IMG/VR virus record: IMGVR_UViG_3300021964_000256
Span: 1-34,028 of that record
Source: a virus
DNA: 34,028 nucleotides
Direction: 5' to 3' (one strand)
Below are positions 21,335 to 29,964 of the stretch, piece after piece. How positions within the stretch are numbered: position 1 is the stretch's first letter; each line of letters opens with the position of its first letter. The position numbers were made by a program, and so were the translations under genes. The notes beneath the pieces were generated by a model. It did not search any database. It was not told the DNA's origin and saw only the letters and a list, made by a program, of their open reading frames with translations.

Positions 21335-21710
21335 TAATACAATTGATATTGCAAAAGAGTATTTAAGGGTTGAATCAATACTTCAACCTGCTATTGATTT
21401 AAATAATGGGTTATTTGAATCTAAAGATATACTTGAAAGTTTAATTAAGCATGAATATCAATTATTTACTGCTAAACATTCAGCAATCGTTACCACAATT
21501 AATCCATATCCTCATGGCACTGTGTTGCATTTGTTTTTAGCAGGTGGCAATTTAGAAGAACTAGAAGAGTTATACAAAGAAACGGAAGAGTTTGCACGTT
21601 ATCAAAACTGCAAGTCAATTACATTAATGGGTCGGTTCGGTTGGAAGAAAAGTTTCTTAACTGAATACGGAATGAAACCAACCTGTTTACAAATGAGCAA
21701 GGAATTATGA
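21330..21710 (+). CDS. GNAT-like acyltransferase-fold protein with no canonical start
   Basis: The reading frame is open from a TAG near 21310 to 21710 and has no ATG, GTG or TTG before the GTG at 21522. Translation before that point looks real: ILQPAIDLNNGLFESKDILE, then AKHSAIVTTINPYPHGTVLH, LFLAGGNLEELEELYKETEE and RFGWKKSFLTEYGMKPTC, the end of a GNAT fold. An ATT at 21330 overlaps the previous stop (ATTGA), the same geometry as the ATGA overlaps here, so I propose AUU initiation, giving 126 residues. Alternatives are a +1 shift or a shortened protein from 21522. It resembles the protein at 2245-2658. Confidence 0.5.
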   Translation: MDNTIDIAKEYLRVESILQPAIDLNNGLFESKDILESLIKHEYQLFTAKHSAIVTTINPYPHGTVLHLFLAGGNLEELEELYKETEEFARYQNCKSITLMGRFGWKKSFLTEYGMKPTCLQMSKEL

Positions 21711-22351
21711 TAAAACTACATCACATATTTAGATTAGTCTTTGGATTTGCAATGGTCGAGTTTTGCAGATTCTTTTACTATTATAATTACAATACAGGTC
21801 CAAGTTATTCAAGACTATCACCATCTGCTCCATCATTATCAGCAGAGCAACAAAAGTTATTAGGAATAACACCAAGTTCTAAATACACAGGATTGTCACA
21901 AATTGGTGACCAAAACTTATATTTAAGCGGTAACCAAGTATGGCAACAAGATAATTCAGGTAATTATTATCTTCAAGATATTGGGACAGATACACGCTTT
22001 AAAAGATATAGTGGTGATGTAAAAGGATTAATAAAAGAAGGTGAAGAAGATTCAAGAACATATACACCATCTATGGCATATTTATCTGCTTTGCAAAGAG
22101 CGCAAACACCTTATGTTCCATATTCTGCACCACAAGCGCCACTAAGTATTGCAGGATATAACCCATCTGCAATGTCAAGTGTTTACACTCCTGCAACTGC
22201 AAGTAACTTATTAGGTAATTTGCCAACTGGTCCAATGTATGGAGCAGGAAGATTTTTAACAGGTGGTAGTGGTTTATTAAATATGCCAATATCATTCACA
22301 CCATCAGGCAATAACACAGGAACAGGAAATACAGGATCAAGCACACCTTAA
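21707..22351 (+). CDS. Hypothetical late protein, Ser/Pro/Gly-rich
   Basis: A 214-residue protein from ATG 21707 (ATGA overlap). After a hydrophobic or aromatic first 35 residues it has a central motif with repeated Tyr (SGNQVWQQDNSGNYYLQDIG), then an Ala/Ser/Pro-rich stretch and a Gly/Asn/Thr tail. The low-complexity C-terminus is similar in style to virion-associated proteins. A start at ATG 21752 is possible. Function is unknown. Confidence 0.45.
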   Translation: MIKLHHIFRLVFGFAMVEFCRFFYYYNYNTGPSYSRLSPSAPSLSAEQQKLLGITPSSKYTGLSQIGDQNLYLSGNQVWQQDNSGNYYLQDIGTDTRFKRYSGDVKGLIKEGEEDSRTYTPSMAYLSALQRAQTPYVPYSAPQAPLSIAGYNPSAMSSVYTPATASNLLGNLPTGPMYGAGRFLTGGSGLLNMPISFTPSGNNTGTGNTGSSTP

Positions 22352-22355
22352 CTTT

Positions 22356-23042
22356 ATGTTAAATATCTTTGTAGGATTTGATAGAGAAGTAGAACCAGTT
22401 GCATATCATGTGTTCTGCCAAAGTGTAATAGATCGAGCAACGATACCAGTAAGTTTTACACCGCTTGCTTTAAACACATTAAATAATTACATGGAGACAC
22501 ATAATGATGGTTCTAATGCTTTTATCTATTCTCGTTTTTTAGTTCCATATTTATGTGATTTTAGTGGTCATGCTTTATTTGTTGATGGCGATATGTTATG
22601 CCGGGAAGATATATCAGAATTAATTAACACTATAGATAAGACAAAAGCAGTATCAGTAGTCAAACATGACTACAAAACAAAACATCCAGTTAAATACTTA
22701 GGTAATAAGAACGAAGATTATCCTAAAAAGAACTGGTCATCAGTTATGTATTGGAACTGCGGGCATTTTAAGAATAGAGTTTTAACACCTGAATATATTA
22801 TGACTGCTTCCGGGAAGCATTTGCACCGGTTCGAGTGGTTAAACAATGACTTTATAGACTTAGTCGGTGAAATACCTAAGGAATGGAATTGGTTAGTCTC
22901 TGAATACGAATACAATCCTGATGCTAAGTTAGTTCACTTTACAATAGGAACACCATGCTTTAGTGATTACAAAGATTGTGATTACGCAGAAGAATGGGAA
23001 TTTCAGTTAGATAACTTATTAATACCGATGGATAGATCATGA
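22356..23042 (+). CDS. GT8-like glycosyltransferase
   Basis: A 228-residue protein: LNIFVGFDREVEPVAYHVFC opens like family-8 transferases, YSRFLVPYLC and HALFVDGDMLC include the DxD motif (Asp77-Gly-Asp79), SVMYWNCGHF and WLNNDFIDLVGEIPKEWNWL follow in the right order, and LVHFTIGTP gives the late His. Such enzymes move a sugar from a nucleotide donor. The substrate may be the host surface or the virion. It overlaps the next gene by ATGA. No signal peptide is present, so it should act in the cytoplasm. Confidence 0.78.
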   Translation: MLNIFVGFDREVEPVAYHVFCQSVIDRATIPVSFTPLALNTLNNYMETHNDGSNAFIYSRFLVPYLCDFSGHALFVDGDMLCREDISELINTIDKTKAVSVVKHDYKTKHPVKYLGNKNEDYPKKNWSSVMYWNCGHFKNRVLTPEYIMTASGKHLHRFEWLNNDFIDLVGEIPKEWNWLVSEYEYNPDAKLVHFTIGTPCFSDYKDCDYAEEWEFQLDNLLIPMDRS

Positions 23043-23617
23043 CACCAGAAGAAATATTACAGGCAATTAGACAAGGGCAATATGATGAAATATTGCGTGA
23101 GTCTGAATTGAATAATACTGTAAATAATATATATCGTGAATCAGAAATCAATCAAATTGATCCACAAGAATTATTTAGGAAGCAAAGACTAGCAGAAATT
23201 AATGCTAGAATGAATCCTGAAAGATATGCCACAGGCAATGAACAACCAAGACTTATAGATGTAAGTGGTTATTATGATTCACCTAACGTGCAGGGCAGTT
23301 TTGATACACGAGGTGGAAATGTAATACAAGACCCTACACAAGGAACTAATTGGTCACCTTATGAGGATGTTACATCTTATGGTGGAAGAATAGGAGCAAA
23401 CATTCCTGTAAATAATGGTATATTAAGTGGCGGGGTAATGGGTCAAGGATATAATGTAGATGTCAATGCTCCAGACTATAAGGGAAACTTTAAAGATAAA
23501 GCAATTACTGGCGCAGATATATCTTATGGCAATAACTCAGGCGAAGTAGGATTAGAATACTTTATGAATGAAAATATGCCAGATGATTTCTTTTTACGAG
23601 GTATACTTAACTTTTAA
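23039..23617 (+). CDS. Hypothetical late protein with beta-barrel-like C-terminus
   Basis: A 192-residue protein: the N-terminal 60 residues are helical and acidic (MTPEEILQAIRQGQYDEILR), the centre has polar turns, and the last 80 residues alternate polar and aromatic residues in short strands (YGGRIGANIPVNNGILSGGV to LEYFMNENMPDDFFLRGILNF). The final Phe and alternation resemble the last strands of outer-membrane barrels. There is no signal peptide. It sits before the terminase genes. Unrecognised. Confidence 0.45.
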   Translation: MTPEEILQAIRQGQYDEILRESELNNTVNNIYRESEINQIDPQELFRKQRLAEINARMNPERYATGNEQPRLIDVSGYYDSPNVQGSFDTRGGNVIQDPTQGTNWSPYEDVTSYGGRIGANIPVNNGILSGGVMGQGYNVDVNAPDYKGNFKDKAITGADISYGNNSGEVGLEYFMNENMPDDFFLRGILNF

Positions 23618-23640
23618 CAACCAACCTTTACGGAGTTGTA

Positions 23641-23970
23641 ATGGAACACGATGATAATATAGAACAAGAACCTGGATGGGGCGGTAAACGAGAAGGTGCA
23701 GGCGCTCCTAAAAACAATCAAAATGCTAGTAAAAGCAATAGGTTATATGCAGAAACAATCAAGAGGATTAATGTTCAGTCTGAAGGACAGGTAGCATATG
23801 ATATTGCTATGGCATTAATTACAAAAGCAAAAGATGGCGACATCTCTGCTATCAAAGAGTTTGGTGATAGAGTAGATGGTAAAGCAGTATCTACAACAGA
23901 ATTATCAGGAATAGATGGGGCAGATCTTCCAATAGGTATTACAGTAGAGTATGTCAAATCTAAAGATTAA
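23641..23970 (+). CDS. Terminase small subunit
   Basis: A 109-residue protein with the N-terminal GWGGKREGAGAPKNNQNASK, the usual head of many phage TerS proteins, followed by a helix-turn-helix-like and oligomerising region (GQVAYDIAMALITKAKDGDI). TerS recognises phage DNA to begin packaging. CGGAG lies in front of the ATG, and the gene overlaps the large subunit by 20 nt. The combination with a P22-like portal suggests headful packaging, but this is inferred. Confidence 0.82.
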   Translation: MEHDDNIEQEPGWGGKREGAGAPKNNQNASKSNRLYAETIKRINVQSEGQVAYDIAMALITKAKDGDISAIKEFGDRVDGKAVSTTELSGIDGADLPIGITVEYVKSKD

Positions 23971-25216
23971 AGCAAAGTTTCCTGAAATACTAAAGTTTCT
24001 ATCTGAACCATATAGATATAAAATCTTATTCGGTGGTCGAGGTAGTGGAAAATCTTGGGGAGTTGCTAGAGAATTACTAATACAAGGAGCAATGAAAAAT
24101 AATCCATTGCGTATTCTTTGTGCAAGGGAAATACAACGATCAATTAAGCAGTCAGTTCACCAATTACTATCAGATCAGATACAAGAGTTAGGACTAGGAT
24201 CATTCTATGATGTCCTGGAAAACGAGATACGAGGTAGAAACGGAACAAAGTTTAGTTTTACTGGTCTTGCAAACAACACAGTAGAAAGTATTAAATCATA
24301 CGAAGGTGTTGACAGAGTATGGATCGAGGAAGCGCAAACAGTTAGTAAGAAGTCATGGGACATCTTAATCCCTACGATTCGTAAACCAGGTTCAGAGATA
24401 TGGGTAACATTTAACCCATCATTAGATACAGATGATACTTACCAACGATTTGTAGTTAATCCACCTGAGAACAGTAAGGTTGTTAAGATTAATTATAATG
24501 ACAATCCATTCTTTCCGGATGTTCTTGAGCAAGAAAGACTATACAGTAAAGAGCATGACCCTGATTATGGAAACATATGGGAAGGTGAATGTAAGAGTGC
24601 AGTTGATGGTGCTATCTATGCTAGTGAGATAACACAAGCACAAGAACAAGGGCGGGTAACAAGAGTTCCTTATGACCCATCACTGAAAGTTCATGTAGTC
24701 ATGGATTTAGGTTGGAACGATAGTATGTCGATCATACTTGTGCAAAAAGGTGTATCTGATATTCGTATCATTAACTACATTGAAGATGACCATAGAACAT
24801 TAGACAGTTACTCTGCACAACTAAAAGATATGAAATACAATTGGGGTCAGATGTATTTACCTCATGATGGTAGAACAAAAGATTTTAAACATGGTATCTC
24901 AGCAGAAGATATTATGCGCAGATATGATTGGGATGTTCGCATTGTGCCAAGACTTGATATAGAATCAGGTATAAGAGTTGCAAGGATGAACTTTCATCGT
25001 ATCTACTTTGACACAAATGCTCATCGTTTAATCGAATGTCTTAAGCATTACAGACGTGGTATTAGTGCCACAACAAATGAACCAGGCGCACCAGTGCATG
25101 ACCAATATTCACATGGTGCTGATGCGTTTCGTTATTTAGCAGTATCTATACAAGATATGACCAATGAGTCCTGGCATAATAGCGAGATACAATATTCTAA
25201 TTTAGGAATCGTTTAA
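23951..25216 (+). CDS. Terminase large subunit
   Basis: A 421-residue TerL. Walker A is GGRGSGKS (residues 28-35), Walker B is VWIEEA (123-128), followed by FNPSLDTDDTYQRF and KINYNDNPFFP. The nuclease domain starts with VMDLGWNDSMSI (first acidic Asp) and continues to YSHGADAFRYLAV with the last Asp. The family is PBSX/Terminase_3-like. It drives packaging through the portal encoded next, with which it shares a TAATG junction. Confidence 0.93.
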   Translation: MSNLKIKAKFPEILKFLSEPYRYKILFGGRGSGKSWGVARELLIQGAMKNNPLRILCAREIQRSIKQSVHQLLSDQIQELGLGSFYDVLENEIRGRNGTKFSFTGLANNTVESIKSYEGVDRVWIEEAQTVSKKSWDILIPTIRKPGSEIWVTFNPSLDTDDTYQRFVVNPPENSKVVKINYNDNPFFPDVLEQERLYSKEHDPDYGNIWEGECKSAVDGAIYASEITQAQEQGRVTRVPYDPSLKVHVVMDLGWNDSMSIILVQKGVSDIRIINYIEDDHRTLDSYSAQLKDMKYNWGQMYLPHDGRTKDFKHGISAEDIMRRYDWDVRIVPRLDIESGIRVARMNFHRIYFDTNAHRLIECLKHYRRGISATTNEPGAPVHDQYSHGADAFRYLAVSIQDMTNESWHNSEIQYSNLGIV

Positions 25217-27279
25217 TGAAATTAACACAAGAAGAAATAGTTGCTAAGATAGAGAACGAAGAGAGCATTGCGTATGGTATTAACGATTCGCAATTATCTG
25301 AAGAGCGTGCGCAAGCAATTCAGTATTATCTTGGCGAACCTATGGGTAACGAAGTTGAAGGTCGTTCTCAAGTGGTATCTTACGACACTCAGGATACAAT
25401 CGAATCTGCATTACCGCAAATTTTAAAAATCTTTGTCAGTGGAGACGAAGTTGTAAGATTTGAACCAAAGAATCCAGAAGATCAAGAGTCAGCAGACCAG
25501 GAAACAGATTATGTAAACCATGTTGTTATGGAAAAGAACAATGGGTTTGAAGTATTCTATGTATGGTTTAAAGATGCACTACTTTCTAAAAACGGATATG
25601 TAAAAGCATACTACGAAGAAGAAGATGATTATGATGAAGAGTCATACGAAGGTCTAACAGATGCACAGTTAGATATGCTTGCATCAGATGACAACATCGA
25701 GATATTAGAACACGATGCTTATCCTGATCCATCAGTTGCCCCAATGCCACTAACTCCTCCGATGATGACGGAAGGTCCAGATGTAAAACCTTTAGATGGT
25801 AAAGGTGTTGAAATTGATATGCAAATGCAACAAGCATTTGAGCAACCAATGTTACATGATGTGAAGATCCGCATTAACGAAACAACAGGTCATATTAAAA
25901 TTAAAAACGTAGCACCTGAAAGCATCATGGTTTCTGTAGATTGTAGCGGAACAGATTTAAACACAGCAAGATTTGTGCAACATCGTGAGTTAATGTGTCC
26001 AGAAGAAGTAGCAGAACAGTTTGACATGGATGTAGAAGAAGTAGAACAAATCATGGCAGACACACAAGATGCGTTTGAATTAGAATCTAATGCTCGTGAT
26101 ATTTACTCAGAGCAATATGATCGTGCTGTAGATACAACAGATATTTTAGTTAAAGACACATACTATAGAATGGGTGATGAGCGTTATCGTTATGTTGTTA
26201 TTGGTAATACAATTATCTATGAAGAAGAATGTGACCATGTTCCATTTGCTTGTGTTACACCAATGTTAATGCCACACAGACATATTGGTCGTTCATATGC
26301 AGACTTAACTAAAGACATTCAAATGGTTAAATCTACATTGATTCGTGGTCAATTAGATAATATGTATTTATCTAACAATGGTCGTTATGCTATCTCTGAT
26401 CGAGTAAACCTAGACGATATGCTAACCTCAAGACCAGGCGGTGTTGTTCGAGTGCAAGGTGAACCAGGTAGTTCAATTATGCCATTGCAACACGCTCCAT
26501 TCCCCGCATCATCTTTCAACATGGTTGAATACATGGATAACATGAAAGAAAAAAGAACGGGAATTACTGCATACAATCAAGGTTTAGATAGTAACTCATT
26601 AAATAAAACTGCTACCGGTGTTCAGCAAATCATGAACGCATCACAACAGCGTTTAGAATTAGTTGCTAGAACATTTGCAGAAACAGGTGTTAAAGATTTA
26701 TTCTTGCTTGTTCATAAGATGGTAAGACAAAACTTAACTAAACCTGACATCGTTCGTATTAGAAACAAATGGGTAGAGATTGATCCACGTTCATGGAAAA
26801 ATCGTAAAGACTTAACTATTTCAGTAGGTCTTGGTGCAGGAAACAAAGATCAACAGTTAATGCACTTAAACAACATTCTACAAATGCAGAAAGAAGCATT
26901 ACAAGTTGGACTTACAGATCCAAGTAAAATATACAATGCGTTAGCAAAACTTACACAGAACGCAGGATTTAAGAACCCAGAAGAGTTTTGGATTGATCCA
27001 TCTAATAACCCACAACCACAGCAACAACAACCAAATCCACAAGAGCAATTGATTCAAGGTCAGTTACAGATCGAGCAAATGAAAGCGCAAGCAGATATGC
27101 AACTAGAAGCGCAGAAGAATGATGCTGATATGAAGCAAGAGCAACTCCGTTCACAAAATGATATAATCATAGAACGTGAGAAGATTGCATCTCAAGCAGA
27201 GTTGGAAAGATTTAAAGCACAACTCAAGGCAGAGACCGATCTTGCTATTGCCAACATTAAAGCACAAATGGGTATGTAA
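25216..27279 (+). CDS. Portal protein, P22-like
   Basis: A 687-residue portal. The N-terminal region EEIVAKIENEESIAYGINDS and the DTQDTIESALPQILKIFVSG motif are typical. The core HIGRSYADLTKDIQMVKSTL to MYLSNNGRYA and LNKTATGVQQIMNASQQRLE gives the stem and channel part of the P22 family. The last 90 residues are a Gln-rich coiled coil, which resembles the barrel tail of P22-type portals. It forms the dodecameric ring for DNA packaging. Confidence 0.92.
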   Translation: MKLTQEEIVAKIENEESIAYGINDSQLSEERAQAIQYYLGEPMGNEVEGRSQVVSYDTQDTIESALPQILKIFVSGDEVVRFEPKNPEDQESADQETDYVNHVVMEKNNGFEVFYVWFKDALLSKNGYVKAYYEEEDDYDEESYEGLTDAQLDMLASDDNIEILEHDAYPDPSVAPMPLTPPMMTEGPDVKPLDGKGVEIDMQMQQAFEQPMLHDVKIRINETTGHIKIKNVAPESIMVSVDCSGTDLNTARFVQHRELMCPEEVAEQFDMDVEEVEQIMADTQDAFELESNARDIYSEQYDRAVDTTDILVKDTYYRMGDERYRYVVIGNTIIYEEECDHVPFACVTPMLMPHRHIGRSYADLTKDIQMVKSTLIRGQLDNMYLSNNGRYAISDRVNLDDMLTSRPGGVVRVQGEPGSSIMPLQHAPFPASSFNMVEYMDNMKEKRTGITAYNQGLDSNSLNKTATGVQQIMNASQQRLELVARTFAETGVKDLFLLVHKMVRQNLTKPDIVRIRNKWVEIDPRSWKNRKDLTISVGLGAGNKDQQLMHLNNILQMQKEALQVGLTDPSKIYNALAKLTQNAGFKNPEEFWIDPSNNPQPQQQQPNPQEQLIQGQLQIEQMKAQADMQLEAQKNDADMKQEQLRSQNDIIIEREKIASQAELERFKAQLKAETDLAIANIKAQMGM

Positions 27280-27536
27280 TGAAAGATAAAACACTTGAAG
27301 AGATAAAGCGTGGTGAGCAAGCAGATAAGATACTGAGCAACGAAGTATATAGAGAAGCATTTAATAAAGTTAGAAATAACATTGTTGATGCAATGGAAAA
27401 CAGTCCGTTAAGTGATGATGTAACACACAACAGATTAGTTATTGCTCTACAAACTTTGACTCAAATAGAGAAAGCACTGAAAGATATTATGCAAACAGGT
27501 AAGATGGCAAAAATACAGGTGCAAGATCTTAAATAG
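27279..27536 (+). CDS. Small helical head-region protein
   Basis: An 85-residue helical protein (LEEIKRGEQADKILSNEVYR to MQTGKMAKIQVQDLK). Proteins of this pattern are found between portal and scaffold genes in marine podophages. Start overlaps the portal stop (TAATG). Function is unknown, perhaps in head assembly. Confidence 0.62.
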   Translation: MKDKTLEEIKRGEQADKILSNEVYREAFNKVRNNIVDAMENSPLSDDVTHNRLVIALQTLTQIEKALKDIMQTGKMAKIQVQDLK

Positions 27537-27594
27537 ATTTGGGTAAGGGCAGACCCACTTAGCAACACAATGCCTAATTTAAAAAGGAAATACA

Positions 27595-28614
27595 ATGAGT
27601 GACCAACCTAATATGGAGTCACCACAAAGTCGTTTGGAAGCGATGCTTGGTGACATTGAAAATGATGCTCCTCTTGAGGACATTGTTGAAGAACCACAAG
27701 AAGAAGAGGAAGAAACTGTAGAAGATACAGAAGAAGAAGTCGTAGATGATTCAGAAGATCCTACAGACGATGCTTTCGATGATGAAGAATCCGAAGAGAC
27801 TGATGACGAAGTAGAAGAAGAGGACTCCGATGAGGAACAACCTACAGAAACTGTTAAGTTAAAAGTCAATGGTGAAGAAATCGAGAAACCTCTTGACGAA
27901 GTAGTGGCATTAGCGCAACAAGGACTTGACTACACCAAGAAAACTCAGGAAGTTGCTGAAAAGCGTAAGGAACTTGATGCTTTAGAGAATCAAATTCTTT
28001 TGCAAGAACAGAACCTCCAACAGCAATCTATGCTGAACAGTGAGTTAATACAGGATGTAGCGAAAATTACGGCACTAGACCAACAATTATCCGAGTATCA
28101 AGACGTGAACTGGGAACAATTGTCTGATAGTGATTTCGTAACAGCACAGAAGAAATTCTTTACGTTTAATCAGTTACAGCAACAACGCAGTAACTTGGTT
28201 TCACAGTTTGAATCCAAAAGGCAAGAAGCATTGAATAAACAGCAACAGATGGTTGCAGATAAGGTAGCAAAAGGTAGAGAAGTCCTCGCTAAAGAAATAC
28301 CGAATTGGAGTCCAGAGACTACCCAAGAAATTATTTCTACAGGCAGAGATGATTACGGATTTACCGATGCTGAACTTAACTCAATCATTGACCCTCGCCA
28401 CGTTCGAGTGTTGCACGATGCTATGCAATGGAGAAAACTTAAATCTAAAAATTCGGTAGTAAAGAAAAAGGTCAGTCGTGCTAAACCAGTAGTGAAACCT
28501 GGTTCTAAAGACCCAAGTAAAACAGTTACCTCTAGTGCTAAAAAAATGCGTGAGCAATTACGCAAAACAGGTAGCACAGAGTTAGCATCTAAATTAATCG
28601 AAGATATGATTTAA
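27595..28614 (+). CDS. Scaffolding protein
   Basis: A 339-residue protein with a very acidic N-terminal third (residues 20-80 mostly E, D and V), a short KLKVNGEEIEKPLDEVVALA motif, a long coiled coil (QEVAEKRKELDALENQILLQ) and a basic C-terminal region (KSKNSVVKKKVSRAKPVVKP) that would bind the capsid protein. This is the usual composition of podophage scaffolds. It lies directly before the capsid gene. AAAAGG lies upstream of the ATG. Confidence 0.85.
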   Translation: MSDQPNMESPQSRLEAMLGDIENDAPLEDIVEEPQEEEEETVEDTEEEVVDDSEDPTDDAFDDEESEETDDEVEEEDSDEEQPTETVKLKVNGEEIEKPLDEVVALAQQGLDYTKKTQEVAEKRKELDALENQILLQEQNLQQQSMLNSELIQDVAKITALDQQLSEYQDVNWEQLSDSDFVTAQKKFFTFNQLQQQRSNLVSQFESKRQEALNKQQQMVADKVAKGREVLAKEIPNWSPETTQEIISTGRDDYGFTDAELNSIIDPRHVRVLHDAMQWRKLKSKNSVVKKKVSRAKPVVKPGSKDPSKTVTSSAKKMREQLRKTGSTELASKLIEDMI

Positions 28615-28627
28615 GGAGTAAATAATC

Positions 28628-29584
28628 ATGGCAGTTTCAGCAACCAATGTCTATACCGGTGCAGGTATAGCAGAAGATTTTCAGAATGTCATTTATGACA
28701 TTTCCCCAGAGGAAACACCTCTACTTTCAATGTCGAAGCGCACATCGGCAGGTCAGACTTACCATCAATGGCAGACGGACCAATTAGCACCTGCGGGCGC
28801 TAACCGCCAGTTAGAAGGTGACGATGCAACATACGCTACATTAGCATCAACAACTGTGTTAGGTAACTACACACAGATCTCTCGTAAGACAGTCAATATT
28901 TCTAACACATATGACGTGGTTAAGAAATACGGAAGAAAAAGTCAAGTCGCTTATGAATTAATGAAAGCGGGTAAAGAACTTAAACGTGATATGGAATACG
29001 CATTAGTGCGTAACCAAGCATCATCAGCAGGTGGCGCAGGAACAGCACGCTCATCAGCAGGTGTTGAATCATGGATCGCAGGCAACAGTGTTAAAGCAAC
29101 ATCAGCATCTACAGCAACTACACCAGGTTTCTCAGGTGGCGCAGTTGTTGCACCTACAGATGGAACAGCAGGAACATTTGTTGAAGCAGATCTTAAATCA
29201 GCATTAGAATTAGCATGGTTAGATGGTGGTGAACCAACAACTATCCTCATGTCATCTAAAAACAAAAAACTTTTCTCAGCATTTGCAGGTATTGCAGAGA
29301 AACGTCATATGGTAAACGGAACAAGCGAAGCAATCATTACTGCGAGCGCAGATGTATATGTCAGCGATTTTGGGAATCATACTGTTAAATTAGACAGATT
29401 CATGCGTGATGAAGCAGTTCTTTGTCTTGATCCACAATATGTTAGCGTTGCTACATTAAGACCGATCACAAAAGAAGAACTTGCTAAAACAGGTGATTCA
29501 TCTAAATACTTGATGACAGCAGAATACACATTAGTGGTTAATAACCCTGATGCTCATGCTAAAGTTCAAGGTGTTGGTGCTTAA
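28628..29584 (+). CDS. Major capsid protein, SU10/DUF5309-like
   Basis: A 318-residue HK97-fold capsid protein of the SU10_MCP type. The opening VYTGAGIAEDFQNVIYDISP then EETPLLSMSKRTSAG, the QLEGDDATYATLASTTVLGN motif and VSDFGNHTVKLDRFMRDEAV are typical. AAGGAG stands before the ATG. An intrinsic terminator follows at once, in accord with high separate expression. The Ala/Ser/Thr/Gly-rich insertion at 135-180 may be surface exposed. Confidence 0.9.
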   Translation: MAVSATNVYTGAGIAEDFQNVIYDISPEETPLLSMSKRTSAGQTYHQWQTDQLAPAGANRQLEGDDATYATLASTTVLGNYTQISRKTVNISNTYDVVKKYGRKSQVAYELMKAGKELKRDMEYALVRNQASSAGGAGTARSSAGVESWIAGNSVKATSASTATTPGFSGGAVVAPTDGTAGTFVEADLKSALELAWLDGGEPTTILMSSKNKKLFSAFAGIAEKRHMVNGTSEAIITASADVYVSDFGNHTVKLDRFMRDEAVLCLDPQYVSVATLRPITKEELAKTGDSSKYLMTAEYTLVVNNPDAHAKVQGVGA

Positions 29585-29604
29585 TCAACATTAGTTTATA
29601 ATAG

Positions 29605-29634
29605 AGGGGTGGGATAACTACCCCTTTATTTTTA
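29605..29634 (+). terminator. Intrinsic terminator after capsid gene
   Basis: AGGGGT - GGGATAACT - ACCCCT then TTATTTTTATA. It lies between the capsid gene and the next gene, so it should set capsid mRNA above the downstream genes. The loop is 9 nt and the stem 6 bp, so partial read-through is likely. Confidence 0.72.
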
Positions 29635-29637
29635 TAT

Positions 29638-29964
29638 ATGGCAATATTTTTCGACAAAGATCCTTTAACAGGAATCACACAATATTATGACTATGACCCA
29701 TCTAAAGATGAGCATATGATTCATAGCGTGCAAGATCCAACTGCTTTAATTGAAAAGTTAAAAGTAGCAAGAAACAATCCTGAAATATGGAGTAAGGGTG
29801 TAAAAGAATCTTGGGTTCACTATGCAAGTATCCCGCCAATTGTAGAAATGCAATTAAAAGCAAAAGGCATAGACATCTATAATAAAGATCAAACAAAAGA
29901 GTTAATGAAAGAGATTAACGAAAACTATCCGTTTCTAAAAACAACTACAAAGAAACATGGATAA
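29638..29964 (+). CDS. Conserved small protein after capsid gene
   Basis: A 108-residue protein with DKDPLTGITQYYDYDPSKDE at the start, GVKESWVHYASIPPIVEMQL and KGIDIYNKDQTKELMKEINE. It is a pattern I recognise from the position just after the capsid gene in many podophages, but its role is unknown. It is probably a head-associated or assembly protein. It overlaps the TPR gene by 8 nt. Confidence 0.7.
   Translation: MAIFFDKDPLTGITQYYDYDPSKDEHMIHSVQDPTALIEKLKVARNNPEIWSKGVKESWVHYASIPPIVEMQLKAKGIDIYNKDQTKELMKEINENYPFLKTTTKKHG

Noticed and set aside
27539-27561. Weak hairpin TGGGT...ACCCA before the scaffold gene
   Set aside because: Five base pairs and no U-tract; not enough to call a terminator.
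27579-27869. Ser-rich leftward ORF opposite the scaffold gene
   Set aside because: It is the shadow of the acidic Glu/Asp codons of the scaffold gene; low-complexity and no ribosome binding site.
28951-29265. Leftward ORF opposite the capsid gene
   Set aside because: A shadow of the Ala/Ser-rich capsid segment with no start signals.
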